From the NCBI GenBank assembly GCA_049999725.1, contig JBNGIS010034175.1, positions 62,001 through 126,000 of the forward strand: a DNA stretch of 64,000 bases, written 5' to 3'. This stretch comes from Haplomitrium mnioides. Taxonomy: Eukaryota > Marchantiophyta > Haplomitriopsida > Calobryales. Of this stretch, positions 46,552 to 58,040 are shown piece by piece; positions within the stretch are counted from its first letter, which is position 1; the number at the start of each line of letters is the position of its first letter. Under the pieces are notes generated by a model that made no database searches, was not told the DNA's origin, and was given only the letters and a program-made list of their open reading frames with translations. A program made the position numbers and the translations under genes.

Positions 46552-46940
46552 ATGATTGGCATATCAGGCTTTTGTATAGGAGCAGAGCTCAATCACGTGG
46601 ATGAGGAAGGCCAAACCCATCCCATTTACTTTGCAAGCAGGTTGTTGTCTTTTGTGGAGAAGAACTATTCTACCATCGATCAAAAAGCATTGGAGATTAT
46701 CTACTCACTAAAGAAATTCACGCATTATTTCCTCCATTACAAAGTGACTTTTCATACTGATCACAACGCGCTTAAATTTATGTTGAACAAACCTGATGTG
46801 ATAAGGAGGATTGTAATGTGAATGCTTTTCTTGCACAAGTTCAACTTTGAGGTGCGGATCAAACTAGGAAAGAAGCACAACAATGTCGATTTCTTCTCTT
46901 GAGTGGACAAACCGATCAACACAGATGGGGTAGATGACAC
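46552..46940 (+). pseudogene. G6 RNase H
   Basis: G-I-S-G-F-C-I-G-A (first catalytic Asp region altered), H-P-I-Y-F-A-S-R, E-K-N-Y-S-T-I-D-Q-K-A-L-E, F-H-T-D-H-N-A-L-K (catalytic Asp kept), TGA at about 46,819, then K-H-N-N-V-D-F-F-S. Confidence 0.8.
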
Positions 46941-47119
46941 TTTCTCGGATGAGAATTTGTTTCATGTTAGAACAAAGAAACCTATTGAACCGATATCATC
47001 CAATTTCTACTTTATGCTTAGTTACCACAAGGGAGGAGCAGGGAGGCAACAACAGTCTTTTTCTAAGAAGTGAAGCCGTATTTAATAGTGAGAAGAGTGC
47101 TACACAAGAGGGGGATGGA

Positions 47120-48240
47120 TGACATGATCAAAAGATGTTTGGAATAGGATCAAGCCACATTGGTGATGAGGGAAATGCATGGGGAAGAAGTGGGAGGAAA
47201 ATTCACAACTAATACCATACCACCCAAGGTATTGGACGCAGACTACTGGTCGCCGATCCTACACAAGGATGTCCACTTCTTTGTGAAGAGGTGTGACTCC
47301 TATCAAAGAACAAAGAAACCCGCAGCCTCTCTGCATCACCAGTTAGTTCTGACCATCCCTTTGGCACCTTTTGAAATGTGGGGCATACACTTTGTTAGGT
47401 CGATCGTGCCATCCACTTTTTAGAGAAACAAGTCCATTCTTCTCACCACAAATTACGTCACCAAGTGGGTTGAAGTGAGGGCTACTAAAAACGATGATGC
47501 AAAGACAATGGCAGCCTTTTTGTATGGGCAGATGTTTTGTAGACTCAAGGTACCACTACAATTAGTAAGTGACCAAGGTCTGTATTTCACTAACCAGATG
47601 ATCAAAGATTTGATGAGTAGGTACCTGATCAAGCACCACTGCACAACAATTTACCATCTGAGGGCCAATGGGTTGACAGAGAGGGAAAACAAAATTATGG
47701 GCAAGATTCTTTGTAGGGTTGTATTGGCAAATCAGGCCAATTGAGATCTCAAGTTACTCACAGCCACGTAAGCCTAAAATATGGCTTACAAGACCACAAT
47801 GGGTCATTGCCCTTACTTTCTTGTCTTCATACAACATGCTTTAGTATCAGTGAAATTCGAGGTGCCAATGATGAGGGTATTGGAAGAGAAGAGATTGGCA
47901 GAAGACCAGAGTGGGAGAGAAAGACTACATCAATAGGAGGAGCTGAAGGAGATTCAGGAATGAGCCCAATACCTAATGAAGCACAACCAAGAGTTGCAAA
48001 AGAAGCAACACGACAAAAAGCTGAGGTCGATGGATATTCGGGAAGGGGATTTGGTGTTGATGTAGGACAGCAGGTTTGTACATTTTCTTGGGAAGCTACA
48101 CACTAGATAGATGGGACTCTTTGTGCTTAAGAGGCTTCATTAGAATAGGTCCACAGAGTTGGAGACCTTAGAGGAGGAAAGAATCACAAATCAAGTACAT
48201 CATAGCCGCCTTAAGAGGTATAAAAATAGAGAAGAAGATG
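47120..48240 (+). pseudogene. G6 integrase
   Basis: H2C2-like start (H-G-E-E-V-G-G-K-F, C-D-S-Y-Q-R), core with G-I-H-F-V (the first catalytic Asp is replaced by His), V-S-D-Q-G-L-Y-F (second Asp kept), R-A-N-G-L-T-E-R-E-N (Glu kept), and a C-terminal tail ending L-K-R-Y-K-N near 48,225. The D-to-H change alone should inactivate it. Confidence 0.8.
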
Positions 48241-48866
48241 GAGAAGAGCTGATGACGACTCAATAAGAGTGTCGAGGTGTGTACAAGGAGTGATTAGCTA
48301 GGGAGTGTGCAACATGTGAATAGATAGTGTTTATGTTGAAGAAGTGGAGGTCATAGACCACGAAGCCGCAAGGAGAACAACCAACAAGAGGATGGGTATC
48401 AGCGGGGTCACTTCACACTTAAAAAGGGAGTCATGTTAGTATGTGATTTGAGGCACTACGAGAAAATCCACAAGTTTAGGAGCAGCAACCAAACATTTTT
48501 TAGCATGAAGACATTTTGGAAACACCATGATAATCAAGATAGGCAATTTGGAGAAACAGAGCGATCAACTACTCATCCATGAGGGCATTGAAACCAGAGG
48601 CGGAAATAGAGGGCAAGAGGAGGCTCTCCAGATGCATTGGGGAAGGACACACATAGGAATTTTTATGAGGGCAATCTCAAGGGATTGGAGATCAAAGGAG
48701 CAAGGACACAATTGACAATTTAAAAGAAGAATGAGAGCCCAAGGTTATGTGGAGCGCTGCATCCTCCGTTCTTGACTATCGGGGTCATGGCATGGCTTGA
48801 TGGCAAGGGGACAAGAAGGCACACTTAGTGCAATTGGAATTCAAGGGAATAAGAGAGAATGAAGGA
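48241..48866 (+). other. non-coding 3' region of G6 with polypurine tract
   Basis: No credible frame. 48,851-48,866 (aagagagaatgaagga) is purine-only except one T and directly precedes the LTR, as a polypurine tract should. Confidence 0.5.
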
Positions 48867-50618
48867 TGTGACGACCTCTAGAAGGCAACGACAACATAAG
48901 GTTCTAGAGGACGCTCTAATCTATTGGGTGCTAACTGGGCTGATCGAGGTCCAACATGTTTCGTCCTTCCAATCTCATCTTTTTATCAGGGTTGTGTCAT
49001 TTTTATCGGGTTTAGTCAAAGCTATAGAGTTGACTATACAAGAGTTGTCCTTTTCTAATCGGGTGCAATGCTCCAACTTCCTCGTGGAAGACGGCGTCGT
49101 GCAACACTCTATGGGAAGAAGTCAATGAAAGGGTTAAACCATCACCTATTGGGTCTGCCACTGCCTATTTGGTCTAATTAGGTTTATCGAGTAATTCTGA
49201 TATCCCTTTTTGGGTTAGGCCAATCATTCTTTTTGAATCAGTTCTATCATGTGGCTCACCATTAGCGGCCTCATGACATGTGTCGCTATTTGAGCAATTG
49301 GCCGAGTGTTTGAATAATGGTGGGGTGCTCCTCACTACCGTTTGATGGAGGGACTTCCAAGCAAGGGTCAAGATAAAAAGAAAACAAGGAAGTGAAAAAC
49401 AAGCTTGGGGTGTAGATTGCCTCGCCTTGAAGTGTGAGTGGCTGATGTTGTCAACAAAGTGTGGATGTACACTAGTGTGTACGTTGGTGCATTGTTGATA
49501 CAAATGAGCTTCCGCAAGGAGAGCAGCAAAGACAAGGTTCAATTGAAGCGATTGAACTTGCATGGGAGGGAAATCAAGAGTGGAGGTGGACTAAATAAGC
49601 ACTGAGAATTGTTGGGGAGGAGGCTCGAGAGGCTCAGGCAATCCAAGGTGTACTCATTCTTAAAAGCAGACCAACGCTCGGAAGTGGATCGATACTTGAA
49701 GAAGAAGAGAATTCTTTCCACTTGGAATTCATAAGAGGCAACCAAAGGGGGGTTGTTGTGTCGTCTTAGCTTTGGATTGTGCAAGCGCATTAGCCTCAGC
49801 AAAGCTCAAAGGGTGTTGTTGGTCTTTCATTCAAAGGGGGTCGAGGAAAGGGTGGCTGCATTAGTGCCGACACACTCTGGAGAAAATCTAGTCGAGGTCT
49901 TTGGTGGAGTGGGTTGGCTAGCTATCAGGAGAACTGTCTTCTAATGGTGGAAGTTAAATAAGACCTCTTCCAAGCTTGTAGAAGTAAAAGCAAGACCTTC
50001 TAATGATGGAAGCCGATAAACTATCTGGATATAGTGTGTGACTGAAGTGCGAGGTGCTGCAGAAGGGATTCTAGTAGTGACAAGTGTTACTGGTTGTCGA
50101 TGTTTTATTGCTTTTGCTTTGTGATTATTGTAGACATTCTATATAGGTTGTGTTATAATATAAATGCGAATATGGATTAGAGACTCTGAAGAGTAGAAAG
50201 GGAAGCGAGGTGAAGTATAAAACAAGGGTGCTGGAGTAGCCGACCCCTTTAGAGTTCTAGGTATAGAGGTTTGCATGGTGTGTATAAGTGTAGTGTTGTA
50301 ATTAGTTCACTTTGGAGCAGTGTATGTATGAAGTCTTGAATACACATCCCGAGCAAGAATTATTGGCATAATAGTAAGAGAAATCCATGCAGGTCTGGTT
50401 TTTGCTTAGTTTTTGGTTGAAGAAGAGGTGTTAGGTTGTGGTTTCTTGGGTTGGTGTTGAGTGTGCACACCACGAGGCGACGCATAGGCATGTTAGTATG
50501 CTAAAGCCATAAATCAAATTCTGAGGTAGTTTCATAAAAGAACTATGTTATCTTGTGTCGCTCATTTCTCTCTAAAATAGCGTCTTCGGAAGTTAAGGCC
50601 AAGGAGAGAGATGCGACA
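48867..50618 (+). repeat. LTR D (3' LTR of G6)
   Basis: Starts TGTGACGACC, ends ATGCGACA, 1,752 bp. Contains the shared U3 block (ctccaacttcctcgtggaagacggcg) at about 49,071-49,096 and the tcataaaagaac region at about 50,530. Confidence 0.75.
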
Positions 50619-53235
50619 AAGTTTTATAGTTGGTTTCGACAACAAACTTCTTATCTCCTAGATAATGCTTCCAATGTCTGGTTGATAGCATAGTTATCAA
50701 TTCTTCCCTCTCTATGGTGTGGTAGTTTTGCTCAGTATTACTCAACTATCTAAAAAAAGCAATAGTATGGCACCCATCCACCCATTCTTGTTACAAAGCT
50801 TTGCCAATAGTTTTCTTTGATGCATCCACTAAAAGTTTGATTGTTCGTTTAGAGTCATACCATTTAAGAAAAAGGGCCTGAAGAGCTGATTTCTTCAATA
50901 CTTGGAATGCCAACTCTTCTACAACTCCATATGTTTATATGTGACTTTTCTTGAGCAAGTTGGCCAATGGTTCTTCTATTTGTGCAAAAATTTTCACAAA
51001 TTGACGATAAAATCCGGTTAGCTTAAAAAAATTCCTTAGTTGTGTTTGATTTACTTTTGAATTGCCTCCACTATCTCATCTATAATATAGATTTCTAATA
51101 AACTCATAGAGTAACTAAAGTAGTCGAACTCCCTCTTTTCAATTTCACATTTTGACATCTTCACATATAACTTGTGGTTCTGAAGCAACTTCAATACCGT
51201 ACAAAGGTGTTGTGAATGCTCTTAAAGATTCTTGTTGTAATGAGAATATTATCAAAAGACAATAATATAATTATCCAAATAAGATCAAAATTTATCATTT
51301 AAAAGACCTTCAAATGTTACAAAAGCATTGGTTAATGTAAAAAACACAACAAGATTTTCAAAATGCTCACATCGACTATGAAATATTCTTTTTTGCACAT
51401 CACCATCCATGATTTTGATTTAATTATATCCGCTTCTCAAATCCAATATTTTAGAGCAATTTGCTTCTTGAAGTGATCAAATAAATCATACATTCTAAAC
51501 AATAGATATTTATTCTTCAATGTATATTGATTGTGTGCTTGATAGTCAATACATGTCCTCATACTCCCATCTTTCTTTCTTACAAATAGTATTAGTGCAC
51601 CATAGAGAGAAATGCTTGGTTGAATGAATCCCTTTTCCAATAGTTTATTAATATGATATTTGCATTCCTAGAGTTCATGAGAAGGAAAATAATATGGTGC
51701 CTTTTATCCATCTATCAACCACATTTAATCCTTCATTTTAATGTTTTTTCTATATGGTAGATGTGACTTTGTTAAATACTTCCATCATCTTTCTTCTTTA
51801 TCTTAGTAAAACCACAAGATTTCTTTTACTAATGCTTATCGTTTCCTTAACAAACTTTATCTCTTCCATTGTTGAAATTATAAAGAGGTCATTGAAATAC
51901 TCACCTTTGATTATGCCATACTACTCTAAAATTTGGTGCAATATGTCTTACTTAACCATAATTATAGCATATTCAAGTTTCTCATCAATCATTCATCCTC
52001 CTTTGAGAAACATGTTGTAGTTCTACTTGTTGGTGGTTTGGGTGATGTAATCCTCTTCTTCTCATTTCCCAACTCTAAAGATATAGAGCTATAGTTTCTT
52101 TCACTTTGCATATTCCTAATGTTCCTTCAATTCGTTGAGCAAACGAGATGGCCTCATTTATGTCTTTTGAGTTGCGCATCATAACTTCTTCTCTTATCTT
52201 TCTCTTGAACTTTTGCAAAAACATTTCATAGGCTTCCGTAGATTCACATCTTCAATTTTGACTTAGAAGCTTCAAAATTATTCAATGTATCTTATAATTC
52301 TTCCTTGTTGCTCCAACTCTCAAAGCTTCATTCTTGTAGTCAATATAAAATCTCACTTTAAAATTTTGGAGCAAATCTTCTTTTAAATTGCTCCACAAAA
52401 GTTGTTCTTGTGCATTTTTCTATCGCTTCAATCTTTGTAGCAATATAGATGTATGTTCTGTTAAAAATACAAACAATCATTTCTCCAAATCAAAAGCATT
52501 TGGATAATATAATATATGAACTTTCATTTGATAGACCCATTCTTCTACAATACCAATTGTGCGACTTCCTTCATAAGGATCTACGTTACACGACTTGCTC
52601 ACCTTTTGAAGTAATGTCTTTGAGCTTCACTCTCCATTTTATTATTGTAGTTGAATTTTCACCATTTATGCCATCAACATGTTTGTTTGTTGTTGGCTTG
52701 GGTGTAAGAGTTGCTTGAAGCTCTTCTAACTTTGCCATCATCCAAACTCTTTCTTCAAGATTCATAGAGTTAGAATCCATGTTTTTCTATCACTGTTTAA
52801 CTCTCAATAACTTATAAAAAAAACAAATATGTATACATTCCAATTGTAAATAACAAGTAAAATAAAAGGTTTGGTTGATACCAACACCGAATGAAAAAAC
52901 CTCTCTCCAAATTTACAAACAAGAAAATCTTTCTTCATTTGCTTAAACGTAATTCTAATAGAAATATGACACTAGGAGTTGAACTCTTCAAGAGGAGCTT
53001 GGCTCAAATCCATTTTATATCTATTTACAACTAGGAAGATAAAAGACTCTCTTGATTCCATCACAAAAACCAAAAGGTCATTACCAAAATTATACACTAG
53101 AATTTGATAGAAGAAATGTTTGTCAATATTAAACACAAAAATATTAAAATTATTTAATAGAGGAATTCTATGATGTACAAATATTCTTTCTATTAGTTAT
53201 TATAGTATTAAATCAAACTTCTTATCTTTGCTTAT
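50619..53235 (-). pseudogene. G4 gag, RT and RNase H (5' part)
   Basis: Leftward: gag start at 52,780 (M-D-S-N-S-M-N-L-E-E), decayed gag to about 52,050, RT with [11 protein letters not shown] (51,575-51,543) and L-F-D-H-F (open piece 51,640-51,437), then RNase H ending at V-E-T-N-Y-K near 50,630. The upstream leader (52,800-53,235) matches 30,000-30,420 of G3. This is the most decayed chromovirus copy here. Confidence 0.7.
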
Positions 53236-54268
53236 AAATTATAAGATATTCAATATGAATAGCCCCTACATTGAACTAGTAATCTCTACTGATTTCATGT
53301 TGCATTTCATGCTAAAATTTAATTTTTTGCAAATTTTTGCTTCAAATTTTACATTTTTTGTTAGTTACAAAACTTTTCATTCAAAAACAATCATTCAACT
53401 TGAAAATTAGTTTATTCAAATACCTATTGTATTTTAGAAAAAGCTTTTATGCTCAATATTTGGTATAAAAAGTTTTTGACAAAACATTATATTATAGTTA
53501 AACAAACAAACAAGAGAGAATATTGAAAAAATATAGTAAAGATATAAAGTTATTTTTTGATGTTTTTAATTATTTTTCAAAAAAACTTTCAAGATACAAA
53601 ATCCTAAAACATTTACAAAGAACAAATCCAAAAACAAAATGATGTTACAACACACATTGACATATAAATCATTGTATTTACGTACGGAAAAGATAAAAAA
53701 CTAAAAGAAGACCTATGCTTGCATAGACTTCAAGCTTGCATGTCATAAAAGATGATGTTTTTCATAAAAGTTAATCCAATATTCCAAAGTGAGCAAGCAA
53801 TAAATCATTAGTAACTTGAAAAGTTGCATATAAAAAATAAAATCACAACAACAACTCAGATTTAAAATGATATCATTATTGAAGATTGTAATAAATTCAA
53901 TGAGCAACTTAGAAAAAAATGAAAAACTCATGATTGAAAAAAACTTGTAGGAAAATTCAAATCAATTGAAAAAGAACTTTGTTGCTAATTTGCTAATTTT
54001 TACAAAAGTTAATACGTTTTATTCAAAAATCTTTTTTTTGAAAGAAAATAGATCATCAAGAAAACATTTATTGACTATTATGACATCTGCAGCTACAAGA
54101 GAATCATGTCAAGATTTTCCAAGTCTCAAAAATTGCAATAGAATCACCAAATGCACCAGTAGTACCAAGAGGAACATGCTCTTTATAGTATGTTTATTCA
54201 ATCTACGAATGCATGACATCAAATGGTATAGAAGCCATCATCAAAACTCTTTGAGAAATTTAAATACA
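53236..54268 (-). other. 3' flank of orfP, unit 5
   Basis: Reverse orientation of 7,871-8,820, with the hairpin at 53,707-53,731. No gene of its own; the + strand frame 53,966-54,358 is the antisense shadow of orfP. Confidence 0.6.
53707..53731. repeat. conserved hairpin downstream of orfP, unit 5
   Basis: Reverse-complement match of 8,395-8,419 with no difference over 25 bp. Confidence 0.7.
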
Positions 54269-54649
54269 CTAATGTCTATCATATTCCACAACAATGCAAT
54301 TTTGCATCAACTTCAAAGCATAGACAAGGCCTATGCCCAACCCAAAGCAAAGATCTAGCATCCAATCTTGCCTAAATAACAAATAGTCAATGAAACAATT
54401 GTACAAAGCATGAGGCTTTTGGTATAGAGTCATAGAAATACCATCTCTTGGATGTTTTAGTTTAGCCGAAACAGTAGGATAGCAAAAAACGGTCCGCATT
54501 ATTTGTCGTGGATGACCATTTGCATCATCGAATTGTAAGTCAAAGAGCTTTATGCTATGTTTGCCCTCTTTTGTCCAAAAGCTCACTATTTAGTACTTAT
54601 AGCCATGAGCAACTCTAGGACCTCTTGAATGATGAATGTTGGTTTTATC
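54269..54649 (-). pseudogene. orfP unit 5, last exon: AdoMet-binding half of a DNA methyltransferase
   Basis: Leftward. A likely splice acceptor (ctacaag) precedes 54,649, and the frame ends TAG at 54,271-54,269. One in-frame TAG (about 54,590) fits a lost Gln. Then come F-W-T-K-E-G, Y-Q-K-P-H-A-L (motif X, K-P-x-x-L), D-W-M-L-D-L-C-F-G-L-G-I-G (motif I, near 54,366-54,328) and C-I-V-V-E-Y-D. In N6_N4_Mtase proteins (PF01555) this order, with motif I C-terminal, is the beta class; motif I binds S-adenosyl-methionine. The usual F-x-G-S-G is altered at its serine position. The motif IV half is not attached: upstream DNA belongs to unit 3. Confidence 0.65.
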
Positions 54650-56485
54650 CTTGTAGTAATAAAAAAACAAAATTGGACATTACAAACAACCACTACTTTG
54701 AACCAAGAACATGCTACTCAAACCAGGAACCTTTTTTGTTTTGGAGAGTTTGTGGTTTTTTAGCTCAAAAAAACATTAAAAACAAGGTTATTTTATAAAA
54801 ACAAAAAGTACATGAGTTTTCGAGGTTCAATGTTAGCCATTTAAACAAGCATGATAGAGCGAGAGTCAATTTTGTTATGCAAAATCAAGCAATGTTTTTA
54901 GTTTTTTTGAAAATATTAGAAAACTTGAATTTGATGAAAAGTATAAAAATTATGGTAAGTTTTCACCAAAAAATTTCATTTATTATTGATTACAATTTGA
55001 AGCCCAAAAATTGAAATAAACATCACAAGAAACTATTTTGAAATATGTTTTATTGCACAAACTCAAAGTGTGCATAGACATATATATTACTCTTTGAAAT
55101 GTTTTTTTTGGAAAAAAAATCACAAAATATAAAGAAAAAGCCCAAGTGGACTAGAAGTCAAGGGAATGAATTTGCAATCGTAGACATAAAAACAAAGAAA
55201 ACAAAACATTACATGGATTTAGGAGCTCTATTTTAAAGTTCAAGCAAGAAAATAAGCTTGCATTTGTAGTTGAAAATCCATATACACAAAAGTTAAAGTG
55301 GGATTTTAAAAAAGGTTTCAACATTTAAAAATATTTCATAGTTCAATAGAGCATATACACAAATGAATAATAGTTTAGAATCAAAATCGCAGTAACTAAT
55401 GAGATTGAATTAAGAGTGTAAACAAGAAGCATCTCCAAGTTTTAGACTTGATTCAACCAAACAAAGGTTTCAAGATCTACAAAAGAGTCTATGACTTGTA
55501 TACAAACTAAGTTGTAACCGGTAGTCTTTGTATGTAGAAGCTTGAGGGTTGTATATGAGAAGTTGAACTTATGGAAGGCTTGGACTTCCACTCCAAAGTC
55601 TATGCGCGTATAGGAATCTAAGCTCAACATCTAAACACTCCACTCAAAATTCTATGCGTGCATGAGAATCTGAACTCACCCTCTCAACACTCCACAACAA
55701 AGATCGACAAGAACCTATGTTTAAGGTTCCACAAAAGAGTTTTTGTACGCACGACATTTCGACTTATGAATCAAAGTCTATGCATGCATAGGGTTCACAC
55801 TTCTACAACCAAGNNNNNNNNNNNNNNNNNNNNNNNNNNNNNNNNNNNNNNNNNNNNNNNNNNNNNNNNNNNNNNNNNNNNNNNNNNNNNNNNNNNNNNN
55901 NNNNNNNNNNNNNNNNNNNNNNNNNNNNNNNNNNNNNNNNNNNNNNNNNNNNNNNNNNNNNNNNNNNNNNNNNNNNNNNNNNNNNNNNNNNNNNNNNNNN
56001 NNNNNNNNNNNNNNNNNNNNNNNNNNNNNNNNNNNNNNNNNNNNNNNNNNNNNNNNNNNNNNNNNNNNNNNNNNNNNNNNNNNNNNNNNNNNNNNNNNNN
56101 NNNNNNNNNNNNNNNNNNNNNNNNNNNNNNNNNNNNNNNNNNNNNNNNNNNNNNNNNNNNNNNNNNNNNNNNNNNNNNNNNNNNNNNNNNNNNNNNNNNN
56201 NNNNNNNNNNNNNAGCAACATACTTACATTTTGGAGAAGAAAATATTTTACAAAGAAAATGAAAATATTAATGAAAAAGATTTAAGTTTCATTTATAGAG
56301 AATAAAATTCAACTTGGAATGACTTATAATAAAAAGTTCAAGGTGGGAAAAAATTCAACAAGTTGCTTCAAAAGATTCTCACATACTTTATAAAATAATA
56401 ATCTTAAATTGCAATATATTTGAAAATACATAATATATAATAAAATTCATAAACTACTTTAGTCACTCATCTTGACTTCTTCGGA
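54650..56485. other. spacer of unit 3 with palindromes and a 400-N gap
   Basis: No gene. 55,080-55,400 matches the window start. 55,590-55,810 has CTATGCGCGTATAG-, CTATGCGTGCATGAG- and CTATGCATGCATAG-type palindromes. The gap starts in or just after this repeat, so more repeats may be missing. Confidence 0.6.
55814..56213. other. assembly gap, 400 N
   Basis: Exactly 400 unknown bases, abutting palindromic repeats. Frames reported across it have no support. Confidence 0.95.
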
Positions 56486-57649
56486 TTAAGCTTCAAAAGA
56501 TTCATCAAGATTTACTTCATTTGTTTTAGTGGTAATGACAATGATTGAATCTCTATGAAACATTTCAGGATTGAGGGCTTTTTGTCTGTTGTACTCAAAT
56601 AGATTTGCTTTAATGGTAGCTAGAGTGGTTTTTCTCAGTTGGTCTTTTTGAGTAAGAAGAAAATCCAAAGACATAATCATGATTTGTGTGACATCAAGTA
56701 CATCAATATGTAGCTTGGATTTGCGTTTCTTTTTTGTTGCTATTATTTTTTCATGAAAGTATTGTCTAGGAAATACATCCTCAGCTTGACTAGCAACTTA
56801 TTGAACACGTGTTATTTTTGGGTTTAGAGGATCTTCCTCATTAAATGACAAAACTTTGAGAACATTGGCAACTCAAAACGATTTGTACTTTGGATCTAGA
56901 GTCGCAACAACAATAATAAACATTCTAGTTTTTACCTCATACTGACTGCCAAGTTTATATCTGTATCGAGTGTTGTGTAAAAGAGTTCCTTCTCGCGGCC
57001 TAGGTGTTTTATTATAGATTGGTCGATGTGCAGAAAATATTTGTTGTACGAGAGTATCTTCTTTTGTTTGTTGAGCATCAAGCTGAGAACCTAGACAAAC
57101 ATTTTGAGAATCGTTACAAGTGTTTGACGGTTGTGAAGGTGGAAAGGTAAATTTTGCTTCGAGTCATTTTCATTTTTTAAGGATGTAAGCCAAAATCTCT
57201 TGTTGGGTAAGAAAAATTTCATTCCACTATTGAATATCAGAATTTGTAAAGAACTTGTAGCAGTTCTCACTTATGTTGTCCTTTATTGCAAAGACCACTT
57301 TCTTGGCATCAACTTCTTTTTCTTCTATTTGAGATCTTTTGATTTCAGAATATGCTTTGAGAGGAATAACCATTGAACTCAAAATTTGTTTGCCCACTTC
57401 AGGTATGCACTTGAGTTGACAAATACCATCTAAGATAGCCAAAGTTCATTTGTTGAAAATTGTTTGCTCCAAATCTTTGCCTTGGAATCATTCAACTGTA
57501 ACTTGAATTGTTGATTAAAGGTAATATCATGTATCCTTTGAACAAGAGAGGGACTTTGTTGTAGAAACATTTTGAAATCCCATGTTTCTAACAAAAGAGT
57601 TACATGAGATTTAGGATTATAGGATAATTGAAGTGCCTAAGACTCGTAG

Positions 57650-58040
57650 TCGTGAAAGCTTTGACATGCTTCAAACGTTTCAAGAATCAGTTGAACATTT
57701 GATCGATTTGATCATGAGTATGGCCAACCATGAGAAATCCCACCTTGATTTTTCAAAAAACATTATTAGAAATAAGGAGACTAAGATATCCAAATAAGAT
57801 AGAATTCTTATTCTCTTGTGGCGTGTTGTCCAACTGAAGATACAAAGTTAGAGGCAACGGTCTTTCAAAGTCATATAATATTTTGTTGAGCATAATAACC
57901 ATCAAATTAGAATCTCTTTTGAAGTTTTTGTATGTTAAAAAGACCCTCCAAGAAAGAGCATGATCAAATATTAAGATACCAACAACATGCCCACCCACCA
58001 AACAATCTTTATCAATGTTTCTTGGTGGCAAATGCAAGTG
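57650..58040 (-). other. DUF7869-like domain of orfM unit 3
   Basis: L-P-P-R-N near the start, G-G-H-V-V-G, W-R, S-N-L, P-L-T-L-Y-L-Q-L-D-N-T, N-K-N, F-G-Y-L-S-L-L-I, a TGA or frameshift at 57,753, then V-G-F-L-M-V-G-H-T-H-D-Q-I-D-Q-M-F. Spacing and order fit the family as I remember it. Units 1 and 2 keep parts of the same block. Confidence 0.6.

Larger units (their letters stand above)
40846..50618 (+). mobile_element. Ty3/gypsy element G6 with long LTRs C and D
   Basis: Two related ~1.7-kb LTRs flank a gag-pol region in the order Gag, zinc knuckle, protease, RT, RNase H, integrase. The left LTR lacks the first ~70 bp present in the right one. No target-site duplication is evident because the left flank is G5 and the right flank is G4. 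Confidence 0.8.
35684..53235 (-). mobile_element. Ty3 chromovirus G4, split by G5 and G6
   Basis: Leftward pieces: gag and RT at 53,235-50,619, integrase and chromodomain at 37,213-36,321, 3' LTR at 36,286-35,684. The middle (end of RNase H to integrase core) is lost and replaced by rightward G5 and G6. The 5' LTR is also missing: the leader ends at about 53,235 against unit 5. Confidence 0.65.

Noticed and set aside
42554-48866. Integrated plant pararetrovirus
   Set aside because: LTRs, polypurine tracts, zinc-knuckle Gag and integrase identify Ty3/gypsy retrotransposons; no movement protein is seen.
53966-54358. 130-codon plus-strand frame
   Set aside because: Antisense shadow of the orfP unit 5 exon and its 3' flank; the minus strand carries the methyltransferase motifs.
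55658-56305. Reading frames spanning the 400-N gap on both strands
   Set aside because: Most of their length is unknown bases; the real ends share no coding homology with other units.
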